From positions 1-30,949 of the forward strand of contig CAZNBB010000037.1 in the NCBI GenBank assembly GCA_964571225.1: a stretch of DNA of 30,949 nucleotides, written 5' to 3'. Shown here one piece after another: positions 1-9,465 of the stretch. How positions within the stretch are numbered: the first letter of the stretch is position 1; every line of letters begins with the position of its first letter. The notes under the pieces were generated by a model. The model was not told the origin of the DNA. It searched no databases and saw nothing but the letters and a program-made list of their open reading frames with translations. The DNA is from DATFML01 sp964571225 (GTDB lineage Bacteria > Pseudomonadota > Gammaproteobacteria > DATFLG01). The translations under genes were made by a program, and so were the position numbers.

Positions 1-78
1 CGGCGAGCCTGTGCAGGGCGATGACCGTCGCGATGGCCGCCGGGATCGCTTCTGAACGATCTGCCGGCCCGTAGTGAC

Positions 79-108
79 AGGCCCGGAGGCAGCACCGCCT
101 CCGGGCCT
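79..108 (+). terminator. Rho-independent-type terminator of an upstream unit
   Basis: A perfect 12-bp GC-rich inverted repeat (79-90 paired with 97-108) with a 6-base loop is followed by a T-rich but not uniform tail (gttgtgtttt). It probably ends a transcript that enters the window from the left and insulates wrbA. The upstream gene itself cannot be identified from about 70 bases. Confidence 0.75.
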
Positions 109-269
109 GTTGTGTTTTGGCGCCTCAATACCCGGCAGACGAAACGCGCTGTCAGGTAGAGCAGGCGAACGCCACGCTCAGGATGCGGAAGTCGGCGGTG
201 CCCATAACTGTCGTCTATCGTCCCCGCAAGGGAACGATTCCCCGAACATCGCGGTCGCAACCTAGAGAC

Positions 270-277
270 AAGGAGGT
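270..277 (+). promoter_or_regulatory. Strong Shine-Dalgarno of wrbA
   Basis: The octamer AAGGAGGT is a full match to the anti-Shine-Dalgarno end of 16S rRNA and lies 6 bases before the ATG at 284. It fixes the wrbA start and suggests efficient translation. Confidence 0.85.
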
Positions 278-283
278 GTCGCC

Positions 284-898
284 ATGACCCGCATACTCGT
301 TCTCTACTACAGCATGTACGGGCATATCGAGACGATGGCGCGCGCGGTGGAGCAGGGTGCGGCCCGGGTGCCGGGCGTGGATGTCAGCGTGAAGCGCGTG
401 CCCGAACTGGTGCCTGTAGAGGTGGCCCGGGCGGCAGGTGCGAAAATCGATCAGTCGGCGCCGTTGGCGGAGCCCGATGAACTGGCCGATTATGACGCCG
501 TCATTTTCGGAACGCCCACGCGCTTCGGCAATATGTGCGCCCAGATGCGCAATTTCCTGGACCAGACCGGCAGGCTCTGGCAGAGCGGCAAGCTCATCGG
601 CAGGGCCGCCAGCGTCTTTTCAAGCACCAACACCCAGCACGGCGGGCAGGAAACCACCATCGTTTCCTTTCACACTACGCTCCTGCACCTGGGGTTTGTG
701 GTGGTTGGCGTGCCTTATTCGGCCCAAGGGCTTTTCGAAATCGCGGAAGTCAGCGGCGGCTCGCCCTACGGTGCTACCACCATCGCCGGCCCGGACGGGA
801 GCCGCACACCGTCGGAAAATGAGCTGCAGATCGCACGGTTCCAGGGCGAGCATGTCGCGCGCGTCGCCGTGAAGCTGGCAGGCCCGGACCAGGACTGA
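284..898 (+). CDS. wrbA: NAD(P)H:quinone oxidoreductase WrbA
   Basis: This 204-residue protein is a full-length WrbA, the flavodoxin-like FMN enzyme that reduces quinones by two electrons using NAD(P)H and so avoids semiquinone radicals. The N-terminus ILVLYYSMYGHIETMA is the FMN phosphate-binding loop. GTPTRFGNMCAQMRNFLDQT (about 76-95) and the later block containing STNTQHGGQETT (about 113-124) are family signatures around the flavin. The length matches the usual 195-205 residues. The start is fixed by a perfect Shine-Dalgarno. The upstream terminator at 79-108 and the convergent encapsulin gene downstream indicate a monocistronic gene. An oxidative-stress role is family knowledge; no regulator site was recognised. 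Confidence 0.95.
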   Translation: MTRILVLYYSMYGHIETMARAVEQGAARVPGVDVSVKRVPELVPVEVARAAGAKIDQSAPLAEPDELADYDAVIFGTPTRFGNMCAQMRNFLDQTGRLWQSGKLIGRAASVFSSTNTQHGGQETTIVSFHTTLLHLGFVVVGVPYSAQGLFEIAEVSGGSPYGATTIAGPDGSRTPSENELQIARFQGEHVARVAVKLAGPDQD

Positions 899-1058
899 TT
901 GAGTTCCCGGTAGGCTGCGGCCCGCCCAGGGCATGGCCGTTCCCGGCGCCGCAGATCCTCGATTATGGCCTGAGGCCTGGGCCGGGCCGGCGAGCCGTTG
1001 ATCGGCTCTGCGGCTGGAGCGCTCGGCCTTGGCTCCCGCTACCGTCAGGTCATGCCTT

Positions 1059-1859
1059 CTAGACCGTCAAGGTGCAGATGGCTTCCGGCTCCTGCAGGAC
1101 CAGTACGATGCTCTCGTTGGCAAAGAACTGGTAGTGGATGCCGTCATTCCCGGAGTAGCCCACCATCATGTCCTGACCGAGGACCAGTTTTCCCACATGG
1201 GGATCGATGACCACGGCGCCCTCTACCGGTGCCTTGTACACCCCCAGTTCGCACAGGCGACGCAGGTGTTCCAGTTGCACCATATCCGTTCCTTCGTAGC
1301 GCCGAAACAGACTGTTGTACAGGGTCGGTGACGCCGCCAGCCCGTAGGGACCGCGATATCCGGACTGTTCCAGCCGGTTCACGGCGCCCAGCACGTCGTC
1401 CAGCGCGCATTCCACCTGGTTCCAATCGCCGGCTTTGGCCTCGTGGCGGCCCTGGGCGGTCAGCAGTCCCTCCAACCCGAACTTGGGCTCGCCGTAGTAG
1501 ACGAATTCCTCTTCCCGGCGGGCCACCGCTTCGCCGGCATCTTCCGCCGCCGACAGATCGAGTATCTGGCCCATGTTCAGATATGCCTCCACGCGCCGCA
1601 CGCTCAGCCCGAAGGTCCGTCGCACGATAGGCAGGGGAATGGCGCGGCCCGCCACGGCACCGGCTTCGTCCGGCCCGGGGTCCCGGCAGTAGTAGTCCGC
1701 GCCGATCTCCACAGACGTCAACCCGATCCCGTAGGGGCCGTCCAGATCCAGAAACCGGCGTCCGGTGAGCATGTCCCGTGCGGCATTCTGGGCGGCGTTG
1801 TCGATCTTCCCCCAGAAATCCTCCGCCAAGGGGGCCTGGGCACGGTTGAGATAGCTCAT
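1059..1859 (-). CDS. Encapsulin shell protein (family 1, linocin M18-like)
   Basis: This 266-residue protein has the HK97-fold encapsulin layout. The N-terminal segment is LAEDFWGKIDNAAQ, followed by the GRRFLDLDGPYGIGLTSVEIG block. A central segment carries YGLAASPTLYNSLFRRYEGT (about 183-202), and the C-terminal part has VLGQDMMVGYSGNDGIHYQF. Family 1 shells are usually 260-290 residues and self-assemble into an icosahedral compartment in the cytoplasm. Its ATG lies one base after the stop of the encapsulated ferritin gene, with AAAGGAG inside the end of that gene, so the two are translationally coupled. The cargo gene carries a shell-targeting tail, which supports the assignment. Shell size and pore properties cannot be read from sequence. 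Old annotations call this family bacteriocin or protease; that name should not be used here. Confidence 0.93.
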   Translation of the reverse strand: MSYLNRAQAPLAEDFWGKIDNAAQNAARDMLTGRRFLDLDGPYGIGLTSVEIGADYYCRDPGPDEAGAVAGRAIPLPIVRRTFGLSVRRVEAYLNMGQILDLSAAEDAGEAVARREEEFVYYGEPKFGLEGLLTAQGRHEAKAGDWNQVECALDDVLGAVNRLEQSGYRGPYGLAASPTLYNSLFRRYEGTDMVQLEHLRRLCELGVYKAPVEGAVVIDPHVGKLVLGQDMMVGYSGNDGIHYQFFANESIVLVLQEPEAICTLTV

Positions 1860-1860
1860 G

Positions 1861-2235
1861 TCAGACTCCTTTCAATGAACCGATGGTGCTGACCGGTGCG
1901 CGGTCCGTCGCGGGTTCCTGTGGTTCGCCGGTGGCTTCTTCCTCGGCTTCCGTGATGGAACCGGATTTGAACAGGTACGTGCGCAGCTGCAGGTCGAAGT
2001 CCTCGCTGTTGCGACGCAGCCACTCCAGCACCATGCAGGCGTGCTCCATCTCCTCACGCATGTTGTGCAGCAATACGTCACGCAGACTGTCTTCCCGAGT
2101 CGCGTCGGCCCGCTGTTGATACCAGTCGACCGCCTCCAACTCCTCCTGCAGCGACACCAGCGCCCGGTGCATGTCCCGAACGCGTTCGGACATCGAGTGC
2201 GGCGCTTCGTGAAGGTCCGTGCTTGAGTTTGCCAT
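1861..2235 (-). CDS. Encapsulated ferritin (EncFtn) cargo protein
   Basis: This is a 124-residue half-ferritin of the EncFtn family. These proteins form a ring of dimers, oxidise Fe(II) at a ferroxidase site made at the dimer interface, and deliver iron to the encapsulin lumen. The ferroxidase ligands described for the Rhodospirillum rubrum protein, E32, E62 and H65, fall at exactly the same positions here, within EELEAVDWYQQR and MREEMEHACMVLEWLRRN. After LRTYLF (84-89) comes a flexible acidic Pro/Glu-rich linker, then a C-terminal encapsulation peptide TIGSLKG (117-123), matching the usual GSL-type signal. It is the first gene of the EncFtn-encapsulin pair. An AGGGA sequence precedes the ATG. 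Upstream, 216 bases separate it from the co-directional DNA glycosylase gene, so it may have its own promoter. Confidence 0.94.
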   Translation of the reverse strand: MANSSTDLHEAPHSMSERVRDMHRALVSLQEELEAVDWYQQRADATREDSLRDVLLHNMREEMEHACMVLEWLRRNSEDFDLQLRTYLFKSGSITEAEEEATGEPQEPATDRAPVSTIGSLKGV

Positions 2236-2451
2236 CGCAGATTCCCTGTCAGCGTGGACTTTGTGAGCGTTTCTAGGCTCCTGCTGCCTGGAGTGTAGTC
2301 AAGCGCCCATGAGCCGCAAACCCGACCCAGTCCGCGTGTTTCCCCATCTGCAGGCCCTCCGATCGGAATCCGGCCGCACCGGTCAGGGAATGCGGATGCC
2401 CTGGCTCGGTTGCCGGGGAAAGGAGGGAGCGGGCCGGTACCGCACTGCCGG

Positions 2452-3240
2452 TCAACGCGCAGGCTGTCGCCGGGGACAGTAATAGGCGGTGCGCCCGCCC
2501 ACCTTGAGAACACCCAGGGCGGTTCCGCAGCGTGGACAGACAGCGCCCGCGTGCCGATGGGGAGTGAGAAACGTGGCGGGAAGCCGCTGTGGATCCGCGC
2601 CGGCCTCGATGGCCTTGTGCAGAACCCTGGCCAGGGCCCGCTGCAACCGGTGGCGCTCGGCGGTCGACAGATCCCGGACTTTCCGACGCGGGTGAATGCC
2701 GGCCTGGAACAGTACTTCGTCGGTGTATACATTGCCGAGTCCGGCAACGGCATGTTGATTCATCAGCAGGGACTTGATATGGCCCCGGCGGGCCTTGAGC
2801 ATATCGTCGAATTGAGCGGCGTCGACGCGTAGCGCGTCCGGTCCGAGGCCTTTTGACTCGATGAATCCTGCCGGATCGTCCGTGATTTCCACCAGACCCA
2901 GGCGTCGGTGGCTGTTGTAGAAGAGCGAATACCCGTTGTCGAATGCGATGCGGGTGACATTGTGACCGGGATCGTCTTCTTCGTGCTTGAAATACCGGAG
3001 AAAGCCTGTCATTCCGAAGTGCAGCACCAGCGCACCCTGACGTCCCAGTATCGCGAACAGATACTTGCCATGTCGCCGCGAACCTTCGAACCGGTCGCCG
3101 GTCAGCGCTCGTCGCAACTCGCGGCCCGTCGTCCGCCCCAGCATCCGCTCGTCACGCAGATCGACCCGCTCAATGGTTTTGTGCAGGCTGGTGGCGTCAA
3201 AGTAGCGTTTGAAAACCTCTACATCCGGTAACTCGGGCAT
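2452..3240 (-). CDS. Fpg/Nei-family DNA glycosylase/AP lyase with altered zinc finger
   Basis: This 262-residue protein is a base-excision-repair glycosylase of the Fpg/Nei family, which removes oxidised bases and cuts the abasic strand. After Met removal the N-terminal Pro-Glu (PELPDVEVF) supplies the catalytic amine and the acid. HGKYLF (about 57-62) carries the beta-hairpin lysine, and AGLGNVYTDEVLF (about 165-177) is the helix-two-turn-helix. The C-terminal zinc finger begins CPRCG and continues GGRTAYYCPRRQ. The usual last cysteine of the CX2C pair is an arginine, so only three cysteines remain. The start MPELPDVEVFKRY differs from classical MutM (MPELPEVET), so mutM is not assigned. It lies upstream of, and in the same direction as, the EncFtn-encapsulin pair, which would fit an oxidative-stress setting. 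Confidence 0.9.
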   Translation of the reverse strand: MPELPDVEVFKRYFDATSLHKTIERVDLRDERMLGRTTGRELRRALTGDRFEGSRRHGKYLFAILGRQGALVLHFGMTGFLRYFKHEEDDPGHNVTRIAFDNGYSLFYNSHRRLGLVEITDDPAGFIESKGLGPDALRVDAAQFDDMLKARRGHIKSLLMNQHAVAGLGNVYTDEVLFQAGIHPRRKVRDLSTAERHRLQRALARVLHKAIEAGADPQRLPATFLTPHRHAGAVCPRCGTALGVLKVGGRTAYYCPRRQPAR

Positions 3241-3382
3241 GTCCGTTTCCCGCTAGGATCGCTGCAACGCCGGCACGATCCCGGTCAAGTACGCATGCTG
3301 GACAGGGGCGAGACCCCTGACTAGCATTTCACAACAGACTATGGTTGGCCTTGGCTTCCGGGGCAAGCCGGGGAGACAGGTG

Positions 3383-4048
3383 ATGACGCTGGAACCGGTC
3401 CGAGTCGAACCCGACCGTGCGGCATTGCTGGTAGTGGATATGCAACCGGATTTTCTGCCGGGGGGTGCGCTCGGGGTCGGGGAGGGAGACCGCTTGATCG
3501 AGCCGTTGCAGTGGCTGATGACCGACGGCCCGTTCCGACTGCAGATCGCCACCCAGGACTGGCACCCAGCCGGGCATATGTCCTTCGCCAGCAGTCATCC
3601 CGGCCACAAACCGCTGGACGTGATCGAGATGTACGGCCATGAGCAGGTGCTGTGGCCCGATCACTGCGTGCAGGGCAGCGCCGGCGCGGAATTGCACCCC
3701 CATCTGCCCTGGAAACGTGTGGCGGCCATCGTCCGCAAGGGCATCGAGCCAGAAGTGGATTCCTACAGCGCGCTTCGCAACAACTGGAACCCGGCCGGTG
3801 CGCGCCCCCCCACCGGGCTGGGCGGCTATTTGCGCGAACGGGGTGTCACCGAAGTCTTCCTGTCGGGTCTGGCGCGGGATTATTGCGTGTTGTGGACAGC
3901 ACGGGACGCGGCCGCCGCCGGCTTTACCGTGCGGGTGATCTGGGATATGACGCGCGCGGTGGATCCAGGGGCGGATGCCGACGTGCGCTCCGAGCTGGCG
4001 GGCCTGGGCTTGGAAATCATCGAGGCGGAGCAGCTACGCGGGCCATGA
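3383..4048 (+). CDS. pncA: Nicotinamidase (isochorismatase-fold hydrolase)
   Basis: Nicotinamidase converts nicotinamide to nicotinate and ammonia for NAD salvage. With this start the protein has 221 residues, close to the usual size. The catalytic triad is visible: D19 in VVDMQPDF, K119 in VRKGIEPEVDSYSA and C168 in GLARDYCVLWTA. Metal ligands fit D59 and H61 in TQDWHP and H94 in WPDHC. The frame is open upstream to an ATG at 3341, but those 14 extra residues do not look like the family. GGAGA 8 bases before 3383 favours this start. The stop overlaps the start of the next gene (ATGA), indicating coupled translation with the DUF72 protein. Confidence 0.92.
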   Translation: MTLEPVRVEPDRAALLVVDMQPDFLPGGALGVGEGDRLIEPLQWLMTDGPFRLQIATQDWHPAGHMSFASSHPGHKPLDVIEMYGHEQVLWPDHCVQGSAGAELHPHLPWKRVAAIVRKGIEPEVDSYSALRNNWNPAGARPPTGLGGYLRERGVTEVFLSGLARDYCVLWTARDAAAAGFTVRVIWDMTRAVDPGADADVRSELAGLGLEIIEAEQLRGP

Positions 4049-4794
4049 CCGTATCCCCGGGAACGGTCCGGGTCGGCACGTCCGGATACCAATATCCCCA
4101 TTGGCGCGGAGTCTTCTACCCGCCTCGCCTTCCGACCCGGAAGTGGTTCGCCTACTATGCGGACCATTTCGACACCGTCGAAATCAACAACACCTTTTAT
4201 CGTCTGCCTGACGGAGATGTTTTCGATAGCTGGCGCCAGCAGGCGCCCCGTGGCTTCCGCTATGCTCTGAAATTCAGCCGCTATGGTACGCATATCAAGC
4301 GTCTCAAGGAACCTGAGGCGCCTCTTGAGCGGTTTTTGGACGGTGCGGAACGCCTTGGCCGCACGTTGGGTCCCGTGCTCGTACAGTTGCCGCCCCACTG
4401 GCGCGTCAACGTGGAGAGGCTGTCGAACTTTGTGGGGTTGCTGCCACGCGTCCAGCGCTGGGCCATGGAGGTGAGGGACGAGAGTTGGCTGTGCCAGGAC
4501 GTGTTCGATGTTCTGACAGCGCACAATGTCGCCCTCTGCGTCCACGACATGATTCCAGACCATCCCAGAGTGCTGACCGCGGATTTCGTCTATCTGCGCT
4601 TTCACGGCGATCACTACCGCGGAACGTATTCTCACCAGTTTCTGGTCGCCCAGGCCGATCGCGTCGCCGACTATCTGGCCAATGAAATGGACTGCTACGT
4701 CTATTTCAACAACGACGATCAGGGTCATGCCGCGCGCAACGCCCTGGATCTGAAGCGTTACCTGGCGACGCGTGTTTCCAATGACGGGGTGTGA
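4045..4794 (+). CDS. DUF72 family protein (YecE-like)
   Basis: This 249-residue protein belongs to the DUF72/YecE family, a TIM-barrel-like fold without an established biochemical function. The N-terminal signature RVGTSGYQYPHWRGVFYP, then FDTVEINNTFYRLP (about 47-60) and the end VYFNNDDQGHAARNA (about 228-242) are typical of the family, as is the length of about 240-280. The start ATG overlaps the pncA stop as ATGA, so it is the second gene of a two-gene operon. The frame stays open upstream, but that part lies inside pncA and is its shadow. The pairing with pncA does not itself reveal a function. Confidence 0.9.
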   Translation: MTVSPGTVRVGTSGYQYPHWRGVFYPPRLPTRKWFAYYADHFDTVEINNTFYRLPDGDVFDSWRQQAPRGFRYALKFSRYGTHIKRLKEPEAPLERFLDGAERLGRTLGPVLVQLPPHWRVNVERLSNFVGLLPRVQRWAMEVRDESWLCQDVFDVLTAHNVALCVHDMIPDHPRVLTADFVYLRFHGDHYRGTYSHQFLVAQADRVADYLANEMDCYVYFNNDDQGHAARNALDLKRYLATRVSNDGV

Positions 4795-4810
4795 CGGAGA
4801 CTGTCGGGCC

Positions 4811-4826
4811 GCCCGCGTCAGCGGGC
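4811..4826. terminator. Hairpin between convergent genes, possible bidirectional terminator
   Basis: GCCCGC, GTCA loop, GCGGGC forms a perfect 6-bp stem in the 23-base gap between the convergent DUF72 and exchanger genes. It reaches into the last codons of the exchanger gene, whose stop codon falls in the loop. No T-tract is present, so it may only be an RNA end-stabilising hairpin. Confidence 0.35.
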
Positions 4827-5867
4827 GAGCACCAATACCGCAACGCCTGCCCCATAAAGCACCAGCACCAGGAAGCTCTCCAGACCGATGTTGGCGATGC
4901 CGTGCTTTTCCCTGCGTAGCATACCCATGAGCAGTATTCCCGTAAGCAGTATGCTGAGTGACAGCAGAAATCCGTCCAGCGGCGACAGTGCTTCGTAGAT
5001 GGGCCCCTTGCGGTACGCCAGATCGGACAGTCCGACGATGGTGACGTCGAAGGCGTTTCCCCCCAGGACATCGGCCACCGCCAGGTTGAGTGCGCCGATG
5101 CGCACGGCAGTCACTGCGGTGATCAACTCCGGCAGGGAGCTGGAGAGGCCCGTCAGGACACCGCCTACCGCGGTTTCCGAGAGTCCGGTGTGGGCCGCGA
5201 TGGATACACCGGAGCGGGCAAGTATCCAACCAGCGGCCCCCATGAAGGCGGAAGCGACCGCGAATCTCAGCCACAGGACGGCCGTTGAACCCCCACGCCT
5301 GTGCTGACCCCGCCGCGGCTGGAGTGTTTCCCGTGTGCGGGCGGGATACCACATGGGTTCGGATTGGGTCTGGGATACCAGGCGAACGCCGAACACGTAC
5401 GCTAGGATCATCAGAAAGCTGACCGGGTGGATATGCCACAAGGCGAAGCGGGGTATACCCATTGCCAACAGCGGCAGGGACAGGAGCACCACCAGCAGGC
5501 CGCCCATCATGAGATTTGCCGCCGATGCCGCTGCGTGTTCCAGATTGGCGCGGCGGTATGTCATGTCCGCCACGGCAAGCAGCGCAGTCTGGCCGGCAAT
5601 GCTGCCCACGGCGTTGCCCACCGCCAGGTCCGGGTGGTTCCCGGCGGCAGCTGTCAACGAGGTGACGATCTCGGGCAGCGAGGTGCTGGCGCCCACGAAC
5701 ACCGCGCCCATGACCGCCTGACCCATCCCGGTACGGTCGGCGAGGAGGCTGGCGAGACGGGTCATCCAAATGCCGAATACCGTAATCACGGCCGCAGCCG
5801 CCAAGAACAGCACCACGCTCAGCTCCAGGGGCCAGGTACCGGCGGACGTCGGGATAGAGGGACTCAT
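4818..5867 (-). CDS. CaCA-family Na+/Ca2+ exchanger-like membrane protein
   Basis: This 349-residue integral membrane protein has about ten hydrophobic segments. It carries the two inverted alpha-repeats of the calcium/cation antiporter superfamily: GASTSLPEIVTSLTAA near the N-terminus, and GLSSSLPELITAVTAVRIG followed by LGGNAFDVTIVGLSDL in the second half. The acidic Glu of each SLPE motif is the ion-binding residue in this family. A basic, non-hydrophobic loop (about 195-225) separates the halves. The frame is open to position 5990, but the preferred ATG is at 5867: GGAG precedes it, hydrophobic sequence begins soon after, and the longer form would overlap the divergent BON gene. The second member of the first-repeat GN motif reads GNAVGSIAGQ rather than the common GNAIGSNIFN, so ion specificity is uncertain. 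Confidence 0.87.
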   Translation of the reverse strand: MSPSIPTSAGTWPLELSVVLFLAAAAVITVFGIWMTRLASLLADRTGMGQAVMGAVFVGASTSLPEIVTSLTAAAGNHPDLAVGNAVGSIAGQTALLAVADMTYRRANLEHAAASAANLMMGGLLVVLLSLPLLAMGIPRFALWHIHPVSFLMILAYVFGVRLVSQTQSEPMWYPARTRETLQPRRGQHRRGGSTAVLWLRFAVASAFMGAAGWILARSGVSIAAHTGLSETAVGGVLTGLSSSLPELITAVTAVRIGALNLAVADVLGGNAFDVTIVGLSDLAYRKGPIYEALSPLDGFLLSLSILLTGILLMGMLRREKHGIANIGLESFLVLVLYGAGVAVLVLAR

Positions 5868-5982
5868 GGTGGCTCCAGGGCAGTCGCGGCCGGTCTTCTC
5901 CGGTCGCATCGAAGTACCTGTCATTCGGGCAGCGGCCATGTCTAGAATGAAAGTGTAACGTGACCAAACGGAGGCGGCCGAC

Positions 5983-6717
5983 ATGACCATGGATGCAGCC
6001 GAGCGTGCCTGGAAGCAGGCGTCAGCCGTTCTGGAACGCGACCCACGCGTGAATCTGCATAGCTATCCCCTGCAGGGACGGGTCGACGGGGGGCGGTTGG
6101 TATTGAGCGGGCTGGTGGAAAACATCGCCGCCAAGCGCATCGTCGAGGCGTTGATACGGCAAACCACCGATGGCGTGGAAATTGTCAGCCACCTGCGGGT
6201 GACCCCCTCGGAACACCGGGAAGACGGCGCCCTGCGGGATCAGGTAGTACGGAACCTGAGCGACGAGCCTGCGCTCCGGGACACCGACCTGCAGGTGCGC
6301 CGTCGGGACGGTCTGCAAACGGTACGGCAAAATGGCGCCGGCGGGACCGGCCTCATCGAGGTACAGGCGGAGGATGGCACCGTGCACCTGCGCGGCCACG
6401 TGGCCAGCCTGTCCCACAGCCGGCTGGCGGAAGTCCTCGCCTGGTGGGCGGGGGGATGCGAAGCGGTGGTCAACAGCCTGCATGTCGAGCCCCCGGAGAG
6501 CGATGACGACGGCGAGTTGGTGGATGCTGTGCGCCTGGTGCTGGAGCGGGACCCACTGGTACACGCCGATCACTTCGTCGTGCGCGCCGGCACCGGTGTC
6601 GTGCGGCTGAACGGTGCGGTACGCTCCGAGGAGGAAAAGCGGCTGGCCATTCTGGACGTGTGGTACGTCCCGGGCGTCCGCGATGTGGTGGATGGGGTGG
6701 AAGTGCTTGGGCCGTGA
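5983..6717 (+). CDS. Triple BON-domain protein, cytoplasmic
   Basis: The 244-residue protein contains three BON-like modules, at about 12-75, 82-168 and 174-243. Each has the pattern of an amphipathic start, a strand ending in L(S/R/N)G(L/H/A)V and a helix leading to a V-x-x-V strand: LVLSGLVENIAAKR, HLRGHVASLSHSR and RLNGAVRSEEEKR. BON domains usually bind membranes or lipids and are mostly found in exported proteins such as OsmY. No signal peptide or lipobox is visible here, so a cytoplasmic location is inferred. The second module has an insertion (RRRDGLQTVRQNGAGG). GGAGG at 5970-5974 sets the start, and a second ATG two codons later is possible. A TAGAAT at 5943-5948 may be the -10 element of its promoter, without a good -35. 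Confidence 0.75.
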   Translation: MTMDAAERAWKQASAVLERDPRVNLHSYPLQGRVDGGRLVLSGLVENIAAKRIVEALIRQTTDGVEIVSHLRVTPSEHREDGALRDQVVRNLSDEPALRDTDLQVRRRDGLQTVRQNGAGGTGLIEVQAEDGTVHLRGHVASLSHSRLAEVLAWWAGGCEAVVNSLHVEPPESDDDGELVDAVRLVLERDPLVHADHFVVRAGTGVVRLNGAVRSEEEKRLAILDVWYVPGVRDVVDGVEVLGP

Positions 6718-6880
6718 CCGCCGGCTCTGGGACGGTCGGGAATATGGCGCCATATCAACCGAGCGGGGTCGATCTGCCGTTTAGCGGGAATTGAATAGTC
6801 CAGGAAAAGCGCCTGTTTATGGAGTAGTATTTAAAGTGTCCAGGTAATTTTCGACGCCGCTGGCGTCCCAAGTCGTATCA

Positions 6881-9103
<2,223 letters not shown>

Positions 9104-9465
9104 GGAGTCTCTGCACAGGCCGAGCAAGGGGATGATCACCAGGCGCGAAGGGATGAGGAAGCGCAGTCTACGAGGGGTAAATGAGCATTCCGAGCGCCTT
9201 GCAATGCCGCGGGCGCCGCTTCAGCGGCCTGTGCAGAGGCTTCCCAGGTTTGCGACCCCGAAGCTGCGCCGTGGGTTGTGCCGAATAACACGCAGTCCAA
9301 CGAATACTCGGCCGGCGGGCCGCCGCTCGGACTGTCCGCCAGGCTGACCGCCCCTTCAGGGGCGCGGCTCGCCGATCGGTCTTCCGGACTGAGTCGGAGG
9401 TCCTGGGCGCCCCAAGCAACGGCGGATTCCATGAAAATACATGTGACTGCGTCGGGAGGCGTGCA
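9104..9465 (+). other. Non-coding stretch with two TTCA-loop hairpins
   Basis: No convincing gene is seen in these 362 bases between relA and the radical SAM gene. Two perfect short hairpins share a TTCA loop: GCCGC/GCGGC at 9215-9228 and CGCCCC/GGGGCG at 9349-9364. Neither has a T-tract, so they are not clear terminators. They may be part of a leader or of a small RNA. A GGGAGG at 9454-9459 is the ribosome site of the next gene. Confidence 0.4.

Noticed and set aside
2..74. Possible 3' end of a gene entering from the left (two frames end at 55 or 74)
   Set aside because: Two frames give plausible tails and neither is recognisable. The terminator at 79-108 shows some gene ends here, but which frame is real cannot be decided.
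2270..2302. Promoter-like TTGACT and TAGAAA upstream of EncFtn on the minus strand
   Set aside because: The spacing is 21 bases, too long for a standard sigma70 promoter.
3880..5967. Very long minus-strand open frame across pncA, DUF72 and the exchanger
   Set aside because: It is a shadow frame in GC-rich DNA. The opposite strand or other frame holds genes with clear family motifs.
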